From: DASYHS01 sp035998295
GTDB taxonomy: Bacteria; Pseudomonadota; Alphaproteobacteria; Azospirillales; Azospirillaceae
Reading direction: 5' to 3'
Length of the DNA stretch: 57,393 nt
Assembly (NCBI RefSeq): GCF_035998295.1
Contig: NZ_DASYHS010000148.1
Span: 1-57,393, forward strand
Positions 8,925-17,930 of this stretch are shown here, one piece after another (positions within the stretch are counted from its first letter, which is position 1; each line of letters begins with the position of its first letter). The position numbers and the translations under genes were made by a program. Under the pieces are notes generated by a model. It was not told the DNA's origin. It saw only the letters and a program-made list of their open reading frames with translations, and made no database searches.

Positions 8925-9815
8925 ATGAGCTGGACCGGCGTCTACGCCTTTCCCGAATGCGCAGAAGGCGCGCGGCGGCTCGCCGACGAGCTCGGCGTGC
9001 CGTTCCACGTCGCCGAGCTGCACCGCTTCCCCGACGGCGAGAGCCTGGTGCGCCTGCCCGAGCCGGTCCGGCGGCCGGTCCTGTACCGCCCGCTGCACCG
9101 CCCGAACGACAAGCTGGTGGAGATCCTGCTCGCCGCCTCCGTGCTGCGGCGCGGCGGTGCCGAGACGCTGTGCCTCGTCGCCCCCTACATGCCCTACATG
9201 CGCCAGGACGCGGTGTTCCGGCCGGGCGAGCCGGTCAGCCAGCGCGTGGTCGGCGACCTGCTCGCCGCCGCCTTCGACACCGTGGTCGTGGTCGAGCCCC
9301 ATCTGCACCGGACCGGCGACCTCGCCGCCGTCTTTCCGGCCGCACGCGCCGTCGCGGTGTCCGGCGCCGGGCCGATCCGCCGCCACCTCGAGGCCGGCGA
9401 TACCGCGCCGGACACGCTCGTCGTCGGGCCGGACGAGGAGTCCGAGCCGCTCGTCGCCGCGATCGCCGGGCCGCTCGGCCTCGACTGGGCGGTCGCGCGC
9501 AAGGAGCGCCGCGGCGACCGCGACGTCACCGTGACGCTGCCGGACGCCCCCGATCCCGCCGGCCGGCCGACCCTGGTCGTGGACGACGTCATCAGCTCCG
9601 GCCACACCGTGCTCGACTGCGCCCGGGCCCTGCGGGCGCGCGGCGCCGCCTCGGTCGGGGTGGTCGCCGTGCACGCCCTGCACGACGCCGCCGCCGAGGC
9701 GGCCATGCGGGCCGCCGGCATCGGCGCCGTCGCGTCCTGCGACGGGGTTCCCCATGCCTCCAACCGCATCCCGCTCGCGTCCCTGATCGCCGAGGCCCTG
9801 CGCGACGGCGCCTGA
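8925..9815 (+). CDS. PRPP synthetase-like ribose-phosphate diphosphokinase family protein
   Basis: This 296-residue protein has the two-domain phosphoribosyltransferase fold of PRPP synthetases, which make phosphoribosyl pyrophosphate from ribose-5-phosphate and ATP. Visible features are FPDGE (residues 35-39), Y-x-P-Y-M-R-Q-D near 88-95, an active-site-loop-like KERRGDRDV (193-201) and the PRPP loop VVDDVISSGHT (218-228). It is shorter and more divergent than housekeeping Prs (about 310 residues), so it may be a paralogue. The start at 8925 follows GGAGG (8916-8920); an in-frame ATG at 8898 overlaps the stop of the small upstream ORF. Confidence 0.78.
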   Translation: MSWTGVYAFPECAEGARRLADELGVPFHVAELHRFPDGESLVRLPEPVRRPVLYRPLHRPNDKLVEILLAASVLRRGGAETLCLVAPYMPYMRQDAVFRPGEPVSQRVVGDLLAAAFDTVVVVEPHLHRTGDLAAVFPAARAVAVSGAGPIRRHLEAGDTAPDTLVVGPDEESEPLVAAIAGPLGLDWAVARKERRGDRDVTVTLPDAPDPAGRPTLVVDDVISSGHTVLDCARALRARGAASVGVVAVHALHDAAAEAAMRAAGIGAVASCDGVPHASNRIPLASLIAEALRDGA

Positions 9816-9932
9816 TCCTATCCGGCCGCGGTAGCGCATTCGCGTATGCACGGAACCCGACTGCCGAAGAGCAAGGCCGGCGGAGCAGCCCTATCTTCGT
9901 TCGGAAGGGTCCGGATAACTGTCGAGGGTGAG

Positions 9933-10379
9933 ATGCGTCGCTTCCTGTTCTCGTTGCTGCTGGCCGTCGTTTCGTCCGCTTCCGCGGCGGGGGCGACCGA
10001 GTTGCGGGCGGGCAGCATCGTCTACCGGATCGTCGAGGTGGACTGGCAGGACCGGCTCGAGTTCCGGGACGTCGTCTACGAGACCGAGGATGCCTTCCTC
10101 GTCGTCCGCCTGGCGGTCCGCAACGACGGGACTGCCGTCGCGGTGGTCAAGCCGCCCAAGGTCGTCCATTCCGAGCACGGCGCCGTCGAGGCGAGCTGGA
10201 AGCGCTGGGTGCTGCCGCTGAGCTTCGACCGGTTCGAGGCGGTGGCGCCCGGCTCGGAAAAGGTGTTCACGCTCGCCTTCGAGGTGGAGCGCGACGACGG
10301 GTACCGGCTCCTGGAGGCCGGCGGCGGGGAGGTCGAACTGCTGTCGGACCGGCCGGCCGCCGGCGACCCGATGGTCTGA
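9933..10379 (+). CDS. Secreted small protein, DUF4352-like
   Basis: A 148-residue protein begins with a Sec signal peptide (MRRFLFSLLLAVV, then SSASAAGA). The mature region (about 125 residues) alternates hydrophobic strands: FLVVRLAVRNDGT, then VHSEHGAVEASWKRW and FTLAFEVERDDGY. This resembles the immunoglobulin-like DUF4352/telobox fold seen in many bacterial secreted or lipid-anchored proteins. There is no lipobox cysteine. GAGGG at 9924-9928 supports the start; the longer ATG at 9846 would bury the signal peptide. Function is unknown. Confidence 0.7.
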   Translation: MRRFLFSLLLAVVSSASAAGATELRAGSIVYRIVEVDWQDRLEFRDVVYETEDAFLVVRLAVRNDGTAVAVVKPPKVVHSEHGAVEASWKRWVLPLSFDRFEAVAPGSEKVFTLAFEVERDDGYRLLEAGGGEVELLSDRPAAGDPMV

Positions 10380-10418
10380 AGGCCGTTCCGGCAGGTTTCC
10401 GCCGGCAGTTTCCCGCCG

Positions 10419-10526
10419 TCAGCGTCCCGCCAGCAGCGCCGCGACCGGGGCAAGCGCGACGACCCAGCTGGCAAGAGTGGCAGCCGTGAGAAAGAAGGCG
10501 CGTATCCGGAGGCTGCAGATCGACAT
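10419..10526 (-). CDS. Candidate 35-residue single-pass membrane protein
   Basis: On the reverse strand, ATG at 10526 to TGA at 10419 encodes a short peptide starting MSICSLRIRAFFLTAATLAS, continuing with WVVALAPVAALLAG and ending in Arg. Positive residues before one hydrophobic helix of about 22 residues look like a genuine small membrane protein. It is the only protein-like frame in the gap 10380-10730. The ribosome site is weak. A longer reverse frame (10076-10564) overlaps it and the secreted-protein gene and looks like noise. Confidence 0.4.
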   Translation of the reverse strand: MSICSLRIRAFFLTAATLASWVVALAPVAALLAGR

Positions 10527-10730
10527 CCGAACGTAGTTCCCATGGTCTCGACTGGAGTCAGCATAAAGCAGCCAAGTCGTTCCTGCCATACGAAAGGAGC
10601 GATTAATCCGCCAGGACAGGAGTAGTTCGTTTCCTCGGGCCGCTCATGCTCCGGGTGCCTGGACCGGCGGCCCCGCGCGGCCCTAACTTCCGGGACGGGA
10701 CGACAGCGAAACCGATCGGAGACGCCTGCC

Positions 10731-11750
10731 TTGGATGCCGCCCTGGACGCTGCCGTCGCAGTTCAGCCGGAAACCGCCGTCACCCTCCCTGCCTCCGGCG
10801 GGCGGGTGCGGGTCTGCGTCTGCGTGGCGACCTGCGGCCGGCCCCAGGGGCTGCTCGCCCTGATGGCGGGCCTCGCCGGCCTGCGCATCCCCGCGGGCGT
10901 CGCGGTCGAGGTCGCGGTGGTCGACAACGACCCCGCCGGGTCTCCCCCGGGCCTGGCCGAGGAGGCCCGCGCCCGGTGCGGGCTGCCGCTCGTCTGGCTG
11001 GCCGAGCCGCGCCGGGGCATCTCCTTCGCGCGCAACGCCGGGCTGGACCATGCGCGCCGCCACGCGGACTTCATCGCCTTCATCGACGACGACGAGACGC
11101 CGTCGCCGGACTGGCTGGCGGCACTGCTGCGGGTCGCGCTCGCGACCGGCGCCGCGGCGGTGGTCGGCCCGGTCCTGCCCCGGTTCGCCGTGCCGGCGCC
11201 GGCATGGGCGGTCGACGGCGGGTTCTACGCCTGCCTGGGCGGCGGCCTCAACGGGACGGAGCCCGGCGACGGCGAGCCCGCGCGGCTGTGCATCAGCGGC
11301 AACGTGCTGGTCAGGACGCCGCTGGTCGGCGGGCCGGACGGGTTCCGCTTCGACGAGGCCCTGGCGCTGACCGGCGGCGAGGACACGCTGCTGTTCGCGC
11401 AGATGCGGGCGGCCGGGCATTCGATCGTCTACGCGCGCTTGGCGATCGTCCCCGAGACCGTGCCCGAAAGCCGCCTGCGCTTGGCCTGGCTGCTGCGCCG
11501 CTGGTACCGCACCGGCAACACCGACGCCTTCGTCCGCGCGAAGGCGGGATCGGGCCGGGCGCGCCTGGCGGCCGAGGGCGTCGCCAGGATGGCGGCCGGG
11601 GCGGCGCTGGCGGCGGCCGCAGCACTCGCCGCGCCCCGGCGGCCCGGCCGGGCCCTGGCCCGGGTCTACACGGCGGCACGCGGCGCCGGTATGATCGGCT
11701 TCGCCTTCGGCCGGTCGGTCGAGGAATACCGCAGGATCCACGGGAGCTGA
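10731..11750 (+). CDS. Family 2 glycosyltransferase, first gene of the exopolysaccharide region
   Basis: A 339-residue GT-A fold enzyme that would transfer a sugar from a nucleotide donor to a lipid-linked glycan at the inner membrane. The N-terminal strand CVCVATCGRP is followed by VVDNDPAG, the DxD-type metal site IDDDET (about residues 118-123) and the acceptor/base motif GGEDTLLF (about 215-222). The C-terminal 80 residues are Arg/Ala-rich and may lie on the membrane. It starts with TTG at 10731; GGAG lies about ten bases upstream. Overall order resembles ExoM-type succinoglycan enzymes. It is convergent with the following reverse-strand gene. Confidence 0.8.
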   Translation: MDAALDAAVAVQPETAVTLPASGGRVRVCVCVATCGRPQGLLALMAGLAGLRIPAGVAVEVAVVDNDPAGSPPGLAEEARARCGLPLVWLAEPRRGISFARNAGLDHARRHADFIAFIDDDETPSPDWLAALLRVALATGAAAVVGPVLPRFAVPAPAWAVDGGFYACLGGGLNGTEPGDGEPARLCISGNVLVRTPLVGGPDGFRFDEALALTGGEDTLLFAQMRAAGHSIVYARLAIVPETVPESRLRLAWLLRRWYRTGNTDAFVRAKAGSGRARLAAEGVARMAAGAALAAAAALAAPRRPGRALARVYTAARGAGMIGFAFGRSVEEYRRIHGS

Positions 11751-11777
11751 GGCTCTCCCGCGCGGCGGAAAGCCGCT

Positions 11778-12992
11778 CTATTCGAAACGCGACCGGACGG
11801 TCGCCTGGGGGGCGCCGGCGTGGAAGGCGCCGTCTCCGGTCGGCAGCGGGCGTGCCGCGGCCTCGCCGGCGAACGGGCTCTGGGCGGAAGGGACCCGCCG
11901 GCTGGCGGAGCCCATGGCCTCGATGTGCTCGCGCATGCGCGCGACCCAATGCTCCATCGAGGCATGCCGCTCGATCCAGCGCCGGCCTTCGGCGCCGAGG
12001 CGGGCGGCGAAGGTGGGGTCGGCGGTGACCGCCGATATGGCCCGCCGCCAGCCCGCGACGTCCCCCGGATCGACCAGCAGCCCGTTCACCCCGTCGGTGA
12101 TCACGGACGCGCGCCCGGACGTGCGGGTGCAGATCACCGGCTTGCCCATGGCCATGCCCTGCAGCACGGCGGTCAGCCCGGCGGCGGTGTCGTTCTCGTG
12201 CAGCGGCACGGCGACGGCCGTCAGCTCGTCGTAGAAGTCGCGGATGCCGTCGACCTCGAGCTGCCGCAGCTCCACGTTGGCGGGCAGCCCGTCCGCGGTG
12301 ATGCCCGGGTCCTTGCGCGACCATGGCGACTGCGGGTTGACCAGGAAGCGCACGCCCGGCAGCCCGGCCGCGGCCTCGACCAGCGTCGGGTAGTCCCTGA
12401 ACTCGACGCCGGCGGCGCCGACGGTCGGGCGTTCGGGCGGGCGGGGGCTCGGCCGGTACCACTGCTGGTCGACCTGCAGCGGCACCAGGGCGACCCGGTC
12501 GGCCGGGATGCCGAACGTCGTCGCCGCGGTGCGGCGCTCCGACTCGGTATGGACGAGGACGAGGCCCAGCGTGTCGGCGAACCCCGTGAGGGCGTGCAGG
12601 AGGCGCTTCTTGGCGTTGGCGACGCCGATCAGGGTCGTCAGGTGCGGGCGGCGTTCCCCGAGGAACCGCTGCCCGACCGCCAGCCACACCGCGAGCTGGT
12701 CGCCCACCGTCACCACCGCGTCGTAGCGCCGCCGCGCGGCGATCGCCCGCAGCGCCAGCGCCGCGTCCGTCCCCAGCAGCCGGCCCGCCGCGCGCAGCAC
12801 CGGCGACGGGGCGGTCTCGACGGTCGTGGCGTCCACCACCTCCACCGTCCAGCCGCCGTCGCGGGCCATCGTCTGGGCGAGCTCGCCATAGTCGAAGCGG
12901 GGCCTCGGCTCGTTCTCGCCGAAGGTCTTCTGCTTCATGTACTGCCTTCCGGCCATGACGATCAGGAGGCGGCGTTGGGCTAAATCGGTCAT
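11778..12992 (-). CDS. GT4-type glycosyltransferase (GT-B fold)
   Basis: This 404-residue protein has the C-terminal GT-B nucleotide-sugar site: VAVPLHENDTAAGLTAVLQG, then MAMGKPVICTRTSG, with the acidic residue and glycine-rich loop expected of family 4. The N-terminal domain begins LLIVMAGRQYMKQKTFGENE. AGGAG lies just before ATG 12992. It is the only reverse-strand gene of the sugar cluster and shares a 508-bp divergent promoter region with the ExoY-like gene. The sugar and acceptor are unknown. The last 35 residues are Ala/Pro-rich and probably disordered. Confidence 0.75.
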   Translation of the reverse strand: MTDLAQRRLLIVMAGRQYMKQKTFGENEPRPRFDYGELAQTMARDGGWTVEVVDATTVETAPSPVLRAAGRLLGTDAALALRAIAARRRYDAVVTVGDQLAVWLAVGQRFLGERRPHLTTLIGVANAKKRLLHALTGFADTLGLVLVHTESERRTAATTFGIPADRVALVPLQVDQQWYRPSPRPPERPTVGAAGVEFRDYPTLVEAAAGLPGVRFLVNPQSPWSRKDPGITADGLPANVELRQLEVDGIRDFYDELTAVAVPLHENDTAAGLTAVLQGMAMGKPVICTRTSGRASVITDGVNGLLVDPGDVAGWRRAISAVTADPTFAARLGAEGRRWIERHASMEHWVARMREHIEAMGSASRRVPSAQSPFAGEAAARPLPTGDGAFHAGAPQATVRSRFE

Positions 12993-13500
12993 GCTCTCCT
13001 ACCGGAAAGGTTGCGCCGCGTCACGGGATCGGGCGTGGGCGCGAGAGGAACAACCCAAGCCTAGCGCAGCCCGGCACGGTGCGCTGAAGGCGTACGGGTG
13101 ATTGGAAGGGAAGAGTTGAGGTAACGACGTCAGGTTCGCCTCGTCTCGATAGAAAGGGGTGCACGCATCCCTATGTGCCATCGGTACACCCCTCCGGGGG
13201 CATGCCTTCCGCTTCGGCCGGTGTTATCCGGAGCGGGTGGGCCGCCCCGGGTACTCCCGAAATATCTGGTCCCGAGCGTCCGGCCCGCTGCCCGGAGAAG
13301 CGGCAGCGGCGGACGGGTAACTGCCAGGAAACAGATTTAATGCCCTTAAACACTACCGTTTCCCGGAGTGTCCCACGAATCTATGGGACAAGAACGGTCA
13401 CCACCGAACTACCCGGAACTTTGGCTGTTGGTGGTCCCATGTTTGCGCGGTCCGCAACGAGGCGGCCGCGTCAATGGCGTATGACTGCTGAAGGGCTAGT
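12993..13500. promoter_or_regulatory. 508-bp divergent intergenic region with a GTCCCA/TGGGAC dyad
   Basis: This gap lies between the reverse-strand GT4 gene and exoY and is less GC-rich than its surroundings near 13330-13500. It contains GTCCCA-N8-TGGGAC at 13370-13389 and a further GTCCCAT half-site near 13434, which could form a regulator site. A second dyad AGCGCA-N11-TGCGCT is at 13063-13085, nearer the GT4 gene. Several short ORFs cross it but have no protein-like character. No clear -35/-10 pair was found. Confidence 0.35.
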
Positions 13501-14220
13501 ATGGTAGATAACATCGAAAACGGCGCCGGGCATCGATCCCCGGGCGTCTTCGTGGACCTGCTGCCGGACGAGGCGGTGGATCGGCGGGACGCTGTCGGCA
13601 CGGAGTTCTCTTTCTATGCTGCCGCCAAGCGTCTCATGGACATCGTCGGCGCTTCGCTTCTGCTCGCGTTCTTTCTGCCGGCTCTGCTGATCATAGGCTG
13701 GCTGGTCCGGCAGGACGGAGGGCCGGCCCTGTTCAGGCATCCCCGCATCGGCCGCGACGGGCGCGTCTTCATGTGCCTGAAGCTGCGCACCATGGTCGTA
13801 GACGCCCAGCAGAGGCTGGACGCGCTGCTCGCCCGGGACCCCGTGGCGCGGATCGAATGGCAGCGCAGCCAGAAGCTGTCCGACGACCCGCGGGTGACGC
13901 GGCTCGGGCATTTCCTGCGCGTCACCAGCTTCGACGAGCTGCCGCAGCTGATCAACGTGCTGCGCGGGGAGATGAGCCTGGTCGGTCCGCGGCCGATCAC
14001 CCACCAGGAGATCGCGCGCTACGGGGCGCTGGCCTCCGATTACCTGTCCTGCCGGCCGGGGATCACCGGCCTGTGGCAGGTCAGCGGGCGTAGCGGCATC
14101 GATTACGGCCGCCGCGTCCAGCTCGACAGCGAGTATGCCCGCAACGTCTCGCTGCGCCTCGACCTGGCGATCCTGATCAGGACGGTCCGCGTGATCCTGA
14201 CGCGTGACGGCGCCTGCTGA
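13501..14220 (+). CDS. exoY: Undecaprenyl-phosphate sugar-1-phosphate transferase (ExoY/WcaJ type)
   Basis: This priming enzyme of exopolysaccharide synthesis (239 residues) moves a hexose-1-phosphate onto undecaprenyl phosphate. It has the short ExoY form: one transmembrane segment (about 46-68) and no long WcaJ N-terminal region. Conserved blocks are the KLRTM motif (94-98), SFDELPQLINVLRGEMSLVG (143-162) followed by PRP, and RPGITGLWQVSGR (185-197) with the catalytic Asp/Glu pair in FDELPQ. It sits at the head of the forward polymer operon, so repeat-unit synthesis probably begins with its product. The first sugar is not deducible, although ExoY itself uses galactose. Confidence 0.9.
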   Translation: MVDNIENGAGHRSPGVFVDLLPDEAVDRRDAVGTEFSFYAAAKRLMDIVGASLLLAFFLPALLIIGWLVRQDGGPALFRHPRIGRDGRVFMCLKLRTMVVDAQQRLDALLARDPVARIEWQRSQKLSDDPRVTRLGHFLRVTSFDELPQLINVLRGEMSLVGPRPITHQEIARYGALASDYLSCRPGITGLWQVSGRSGIDYGRRVQLDSEYARNVSLRLDLAILIRTVRVILTRDGAC

Positions 14221-14236
14221 GCCCGGGGAGGCGGTC

Positions 14237-15232
14237 ATGCGAGCCCAGGCACCCATCGTTTCCGTCGTGATCCCGGCCCGCAACGCCGCGTCGACCATCG
14301 ACGCGGCGCTCGACTCGGCGCTGCACGGCCAGGAGGTGCCGCTGGAGGTGCCGCTGGAGGTGATCGTCGTGGACGACGGGCCCGCCGACGGCTCCGGCGA
14401 CGACACCGCGTCGCGCGTCGCGTCGCGCCTGCCGGCCGAACCCCGCCTGCGCCTGCTGCGGACCGCCGGCGGCACCGGCGCGTCCAACGCCCGCAACCTC
14501 GGCATCGAGGCGGCGGCCGGCGCCTGGATCGCGCCGCTCGACGCCGACGACCGCTTCGCGCCCGGCCGCCTCGGCCGGCTGCTCGCGCTGGCGCGCGACC
14601 ACGGCGCGGACATGGTCGGCGACGACATGGTCCTGGAGCCCCAGGGCGGCACGATGCCGGAAGCGTCCGGCCGGACCGCCTTCGCCGTGGGCCACCCGCC
14701 GCATCTGGGGCTGGTGGACGCGCCCGGCTTCGTGCTCAACAACATGTTCCACGCCGAGCGCATGGGCTGGGGCTACATGAAGCCCTTGATGCGCCGCGAC
14801 CTCCTCGTCTCGACGGGGCTGCGCTACGACCCCGCGGTCCGCATCGCCGAGGACTACCACCTCTACCTCGACCTGATCGGCGCCGGGGCGCGCTTCCTCT
14901 ACGCGCACGAGCCGCTCTACCACTACGCTTTGACGCCGGGCAGCCTGTCGCGCAGCCTGGGGCCGCGCGACCTGGAGGTGCTCGCCGACCGGACGCGGCG
15001 CGACCTCGGCCGCGCGCGGGCGGCCGGCGACGGCCGCCTCGCCGACGCGCTCGTGCAGCGCCTGGCGGGGATCGAGTCGCTGCTTCTCTACGACCGCTTC
15101 GTCGGCGCCTTGAAAGGCCTGCGCATCCCGGCCGCGCTCGGCCTCGGCCTCCGCTTCCCGGTCCTGTGGCCGCTGATCCTGCGCTACGGCCGCGAGAGCA
15201 TCGGCAAGCGCCTGGCGGCGGTCCGGGCATGA
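14237..15232 (+). CDS. Family 2 glycosyltransferase with a recent 12-bp duplication
   Basis: A 331-residue GT-A enzyme: VSVVIPARNAASTID at the N-terminus, VIVVDDGPADGS, and the metal-binding LDADD (about residues 101-105). A later AEDYHLYLDL supplies the acidic catalytic region. Between the second helix and strand two, an exact in-frame duplication of a 12-base unit (14333-14356) yields VPLEVPLEV where relatives have one copy. GGGGAGG at 14225-14231 fixes the ATG at 14237. It is similar along its length to the GT2 at 21438-22424, suggesting paralogues. It overlaps the next gene by 4 nt. Confidence 0.85.
   Translation: MRAQAPIVSVVIPARNAASTIDAALDSALHGQEVPLEVPLEVIVVDDGPADGSGDDTASRVASRLPAEPRLRLLRTAGGTGASNARNLGIEAAAGAWIAPLDADDRFAPGRLGRLLALARDHGADMVGDDMVLEPQGGTMPEASGRTAFAVGHPPHLGLVDAPGFVLNNMFHAERMGWGYMKPLMRRDLLVSTGLRYDPAVRIAEDYHLYLDLIGAGARFLYAHEPLYHYALTPGSLSRSLGPRDLEVLADRTRRDLGRARAAGDGRLADALVQRLAGIESLLLYDRFVGALKGLRIPAALGLGLRFPVLWPLILRYGRESIGKRLAAVRA
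14333..14362 (+). repeat. 12-bp tandem duplication inside a glycosyltransferase gene
   Basis: The unit GAGGTGCCGCTG occurs twice in tandem, followed by a half copy GAGGTG. It keeps frame and adds four residues. Perfect identity points to recent slippage. Confidence 0.8.
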
Positions 15233-16581
15233 CCGGGGTGCCGATCCGCAGGAACACGCCCATCGGGGCGCCGATCGGGGGGCCGATGCCGGCCTATGGC
15301 CGCATGCCCGCGGCCGTCGAGACCGGCGTGCTGGAACGGCTGCTCGCCCGGGTCGAGCCGCTGCTCTACATCTACGTGATCGCGTTGAGTTCGGGCGCGC
15401 TCGGCTTCATCGACATCCTGGTGACCGGCGACGCCTATGTCCGGCAGGACACCAGCCTGTTCGCGCGGCTGCAATGGCCGATGATCTACCTCGCCTTCGG
15501 GGCGCTGGCCTGGATCCATGGGCGGGCGGCGGTCGGCGCCGCGATTGCGGCCTGGCCGATCCTGCTGTGGCCGGCCGTTGCCTGGCTGTCGGTGGTGTGG
15601 TCGGTCGATCCCGCGACGACGCTGGGCCAGGCGCTCCGGTTCTCGGTCACGGTGCTGATCGGCGTCCTGATCGGCGTGCGCCTGTCGGTGCCCCGGCTGG
15701 CGGTGATGGTCTTCTTCGTCACCCTGGCGGGGGTCGGGCTCTCGGTCCTGCTGACGCTCGCGGGCGTCGGCTTCGCGCTGGCGCCGGGCGGCGACGCGCG
15801 CGGCATCTACTTCCACAAGAACATGCTCGGCGGCCAGGCGGTGCTCCTGTTCGCGCTATCGGCGGTGCTGCTGCTGCGCGGCCGCCTCGTGCCGTTCGCG
15901 CTCGTCGGCTGCATCGCGGCGCTGCTCGCCACCATGCTCAGCGACAGCGCGACCTCGGCGGCGGTGACGGCGCTGCTGCTCATCGGCCTGCCGCTGCTCG
16001 CCGCGCTCGCGATGAGGCCGCTGGCGGCGGCGACCATGGTCTTCACGGCGCTGCTCTTCGCCTCGGTGATCGCGCTGCTGTTCCTGCATTACGGCACCGA
16101 CCCCTATACCGAGGCCCTGCGCCTGCTCGACCGCGACCCGACGCTGACCGGCCGGTGGGACCTGTGGGACGCGGCACTCGCGCAGATCGGCGACCGGCCG
16201 GTGCTCGGCTACGGCTTCGCCGCTTTCTGGACCGCCGGCGCCGACTGGCGCACGCAGGCCGTCCTGGCCGAGCTGGGCGACGTCGGCCACTTCCACAACA
16301 CCTTCCTCGAGATCGCGGTCCAGCTCGGCCTGCTCGGCGTCGCGCTGGTCGCCGCCGTCCTGCTGCTGTCGTTTGCGACCTGGATCCACGCGCTGGTCCG
16401 CCGGCGCGACGTGATCCTCGCCTGGCCGCCGGCCTTGTGGACGCTGCTGATGATCGCCGGCCTCGCGGAGGTCGTCCTGTTCGTGAAGCACGGCCTGTTC
16501 CAGATCCTGTTCGTCGCGCTCTTCGTCCAGATCGTCCTGCTGCGCCGCTCGCAGCCGGACCCCGCCGGAGGGGTGCAGTGA
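15229..16581 (+). CDS. Wzy/O-antigen-ligase-like polymerase (ExoQ type)
   Basis: This polytopic inner-membrane protein (450 residues, about 11-12 hydrophobic segments) has the Wzy_C/O-antigen ligase signature. GIYFHKNMLGG begins the domain, and a large periplasmic loop around residues 300-350 ends in HFHNTFLEIAVQLGLLGVAL. Such proteins polymerise lipid-linked repeat units or ligate glycans on the periplasmic face. In this context, between priming and chain-length genes, polymerisation (ExoQ-like) is the likelier role. The ATG at 15229 overlaps the preceding stop in an ATGA junction. Confidence 0.85.
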   Translation: MTGVPIRRNTPIGAPIGGPMPAYGRMPAAVETGVLERLLARVEPLLYIYVIALSSGALGFIDILVTGDAYVRQDTSLFARLQWPMIYLAFGALAWIHGRAAVGAAIAAWPILLWPAVAWLSVVWSVDPATTLGQALRFSVTVLIGVLIGVRLSVPRLAVMVFFVTLAGVGLSVLLTLAGVGFALAPGGDARGIYFHKNMLGGQAVLLFALSAVLLLRGRLVPFALVGCIAALLATMLSDSATSAAVTALLLIGLPLLAALAMRPLAAATMVFTALLFASVIALLFLHYGTDPYTEALRLLDRDPTLTGRWDLWDAALAQIGDRPVLGYGFAAFWTAGADWRTQAVLAELGDVGHFHNTFLEIAVQLGLLGVALVAAVLLLSFATWIHALVRRRDVILAWPPALWTLLMIAGLAEVVLFVKHGLFQILFVALFVQIVLLRRSQPDPAGGVQ

Positions 16582-17810
16582 CCGACGCCGCGAACAAGGC
16601 CGCGAACGCATCCGCCGAGGGCCTGCGCGTCCTCTTCTTCGGCCATGACTGCACCGAGAGCACCGTGATCAAGCGGGCCCGGAGCCTGATGGCGCAGGGC
16701 ATCGCCCTGACCGGCTTCATGTTCCGCCGGGAGAAGCTGAACCGCGGCTTCGCGCCGCCCTGGCCCAATGTCGAGCTGGGCGTCACCGCCGACCGGTCCT
16801 ACGCCCGCCGCCTGCTGGCGCTCGCGCGCGCGCTGCCGGTCCTGGCGCGGCACCGCGGCCGGCTGCGCCGGGCCGACGCGATCTACGCCCGCAACATCGA
16901 CATGTGCCTGCTGGCGCTCGCCTCGCGGCTGATCGCCGGCCGGCGCATCCCGATCGTCTACGAGGTGCTGGACGTGCACCGCCTGTTCACCGCGCCGGGC
17001 GCGGCCGGCGCCGTGCTGCGGTGGTGCGAGCGGCGGATGCTGGCGCGGGTGGACCTGCTGGTGGTCAGCTCCGGCGGCTATGTCGAGCGTTATTTCCGGC
17101 CGGTGCAGCGTTACCTCGGGCCGTGGTTCCTGTTGGAGAACAAGGTCCGCCCCGGCAAGGACGGGCTGCCGGCGCCCGATGCGGACCGGCAGCCGGCGCC
17201 CGGCGGGCGCTGGCGGATCGGCTGGTTCGGATCGCTGCGGTGCGAGGAGAGCCTTGCGCTCCTCGCCTCGATCGCGCGCACGCTGCCCGACCGGGTCGAG
17301 ATCGTGCTGCGGGGCGGCTGGCCTCTGGCGGTCGGGCGGGACGGCATGGAAAGGCTGCTGGCCGCGCATCCCAACATGCGCCACGGCGGCGAGTACCGGA
17401 ACCCCGACGACCTCGCGGCCCTTTACGGCGGGGTGGACTTCTACTGGGGGCTGGACTTCCACGAGAAGGGGGCCAACTCCGACTGGCTGCTGCCGAACCG
17501 CCTCTACGAGGGCGGGCTGTTCGGGGCGGTCGCGATCGCCGCGCGCGGCACCGAGACCGGGCGGCGCGTCGAGGCCGAGGGGCTCGGCTGGGCGTTCGAG
17601 GCGCCGTACGACGTCTCCGTCGCACGATTCCTGGAGACGTTGCGGGTCGAGGACTACCGGGCCTGCCGCGGCACGGTCCTGGCCGTGCCGCGGGGCAGGT
17701 TCGTGGAGACGGACGACGCCGCGCGCCTGTGCGCGCTGATCGGCCGGATGGCGGCGGCGGGCTCGGCCGAACCGCTCGGCCGAAAGGGGTGGTCCGAAAA
17801 AACGGGGTAG
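16578..17810 (+). CDS. GT4-like glycosyltransferase (GT-B fold)
   Basis: A 410-residue protein starts at GTG 16578 in a GTGA junction with the polymerase gene. Residues 18-45 (LRVLFFGHDCTESTVIKRAR) form the first Rossmann strand and loop. The middle has IYARNIDMCLLALASRL and IVYEVLDVHR, and the C-terminal donor domain begins WRIGWFGSLR with a late NRLYEGGLFGAVAIAA. This is typical of glycosyltransferases in capsule and EPS clusters. Coupling to the polymerase gene supports a role in the same repeat unit. Donor and linkage are unknown. Confidence 0.75.
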   Translation: MTDAANKAANASAEGLRVLFFGHDCTESTVIKRARSLMAQGIALTGFMFRREKLNRGFAPPWPNVELGVTADRSYARRLLALARALPVLARHRGRLRRADAIYARNIDMCLLALASRLIAGRRIPIVYEVLDVHRLFTAPGAAGAVLRWCERRMLARVDLLVVSSGGYVERYFRPVQRYLGPWFLLENKVRPGKDGLPAPDADRQPAPGGRWRIGWFGSLRCEESLALLASIARTLPDRVEIVLRGGWPLAVGRDGMERLLAAHPNMRHGGEYRNPDDLAALYGGVDFYWGLDFHEKGANSDWLLPNRLYEGGLFGAVAIAARGTETGRRVEAEGLGWAFEAPYDVSVARFLETLRVEDYRACRGTVLAVPRGRFVETDDAARLCALIGRMAAAGSAEPLGRKGWSEKTG

Positions 17811-17930
17811 TGCCGCTCCCGCGTCCGGCTACTCGCCCTCGTGGGGCCGTTATCCCGAATACCACCTCCGCGCGGGACTGCGAGTCTCTAGGATCGCGGT
17901 TGAAGCCACGGAGAAACACTGGGAGCGCGC

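Noticed and set aside
10076..10564. 162-codon reverse ORF over the secreted-protein gene
   Set aside because: It is antisense to a gene with a clean signal peptide; only the small 35-codon frame at its edge looks protein-like.
12999..13353. Two short reverse ORFs in the exoY upstream region
   Set aside because: No ribosome sites, no domains, and both cross the dyad-rich promoter DNA.
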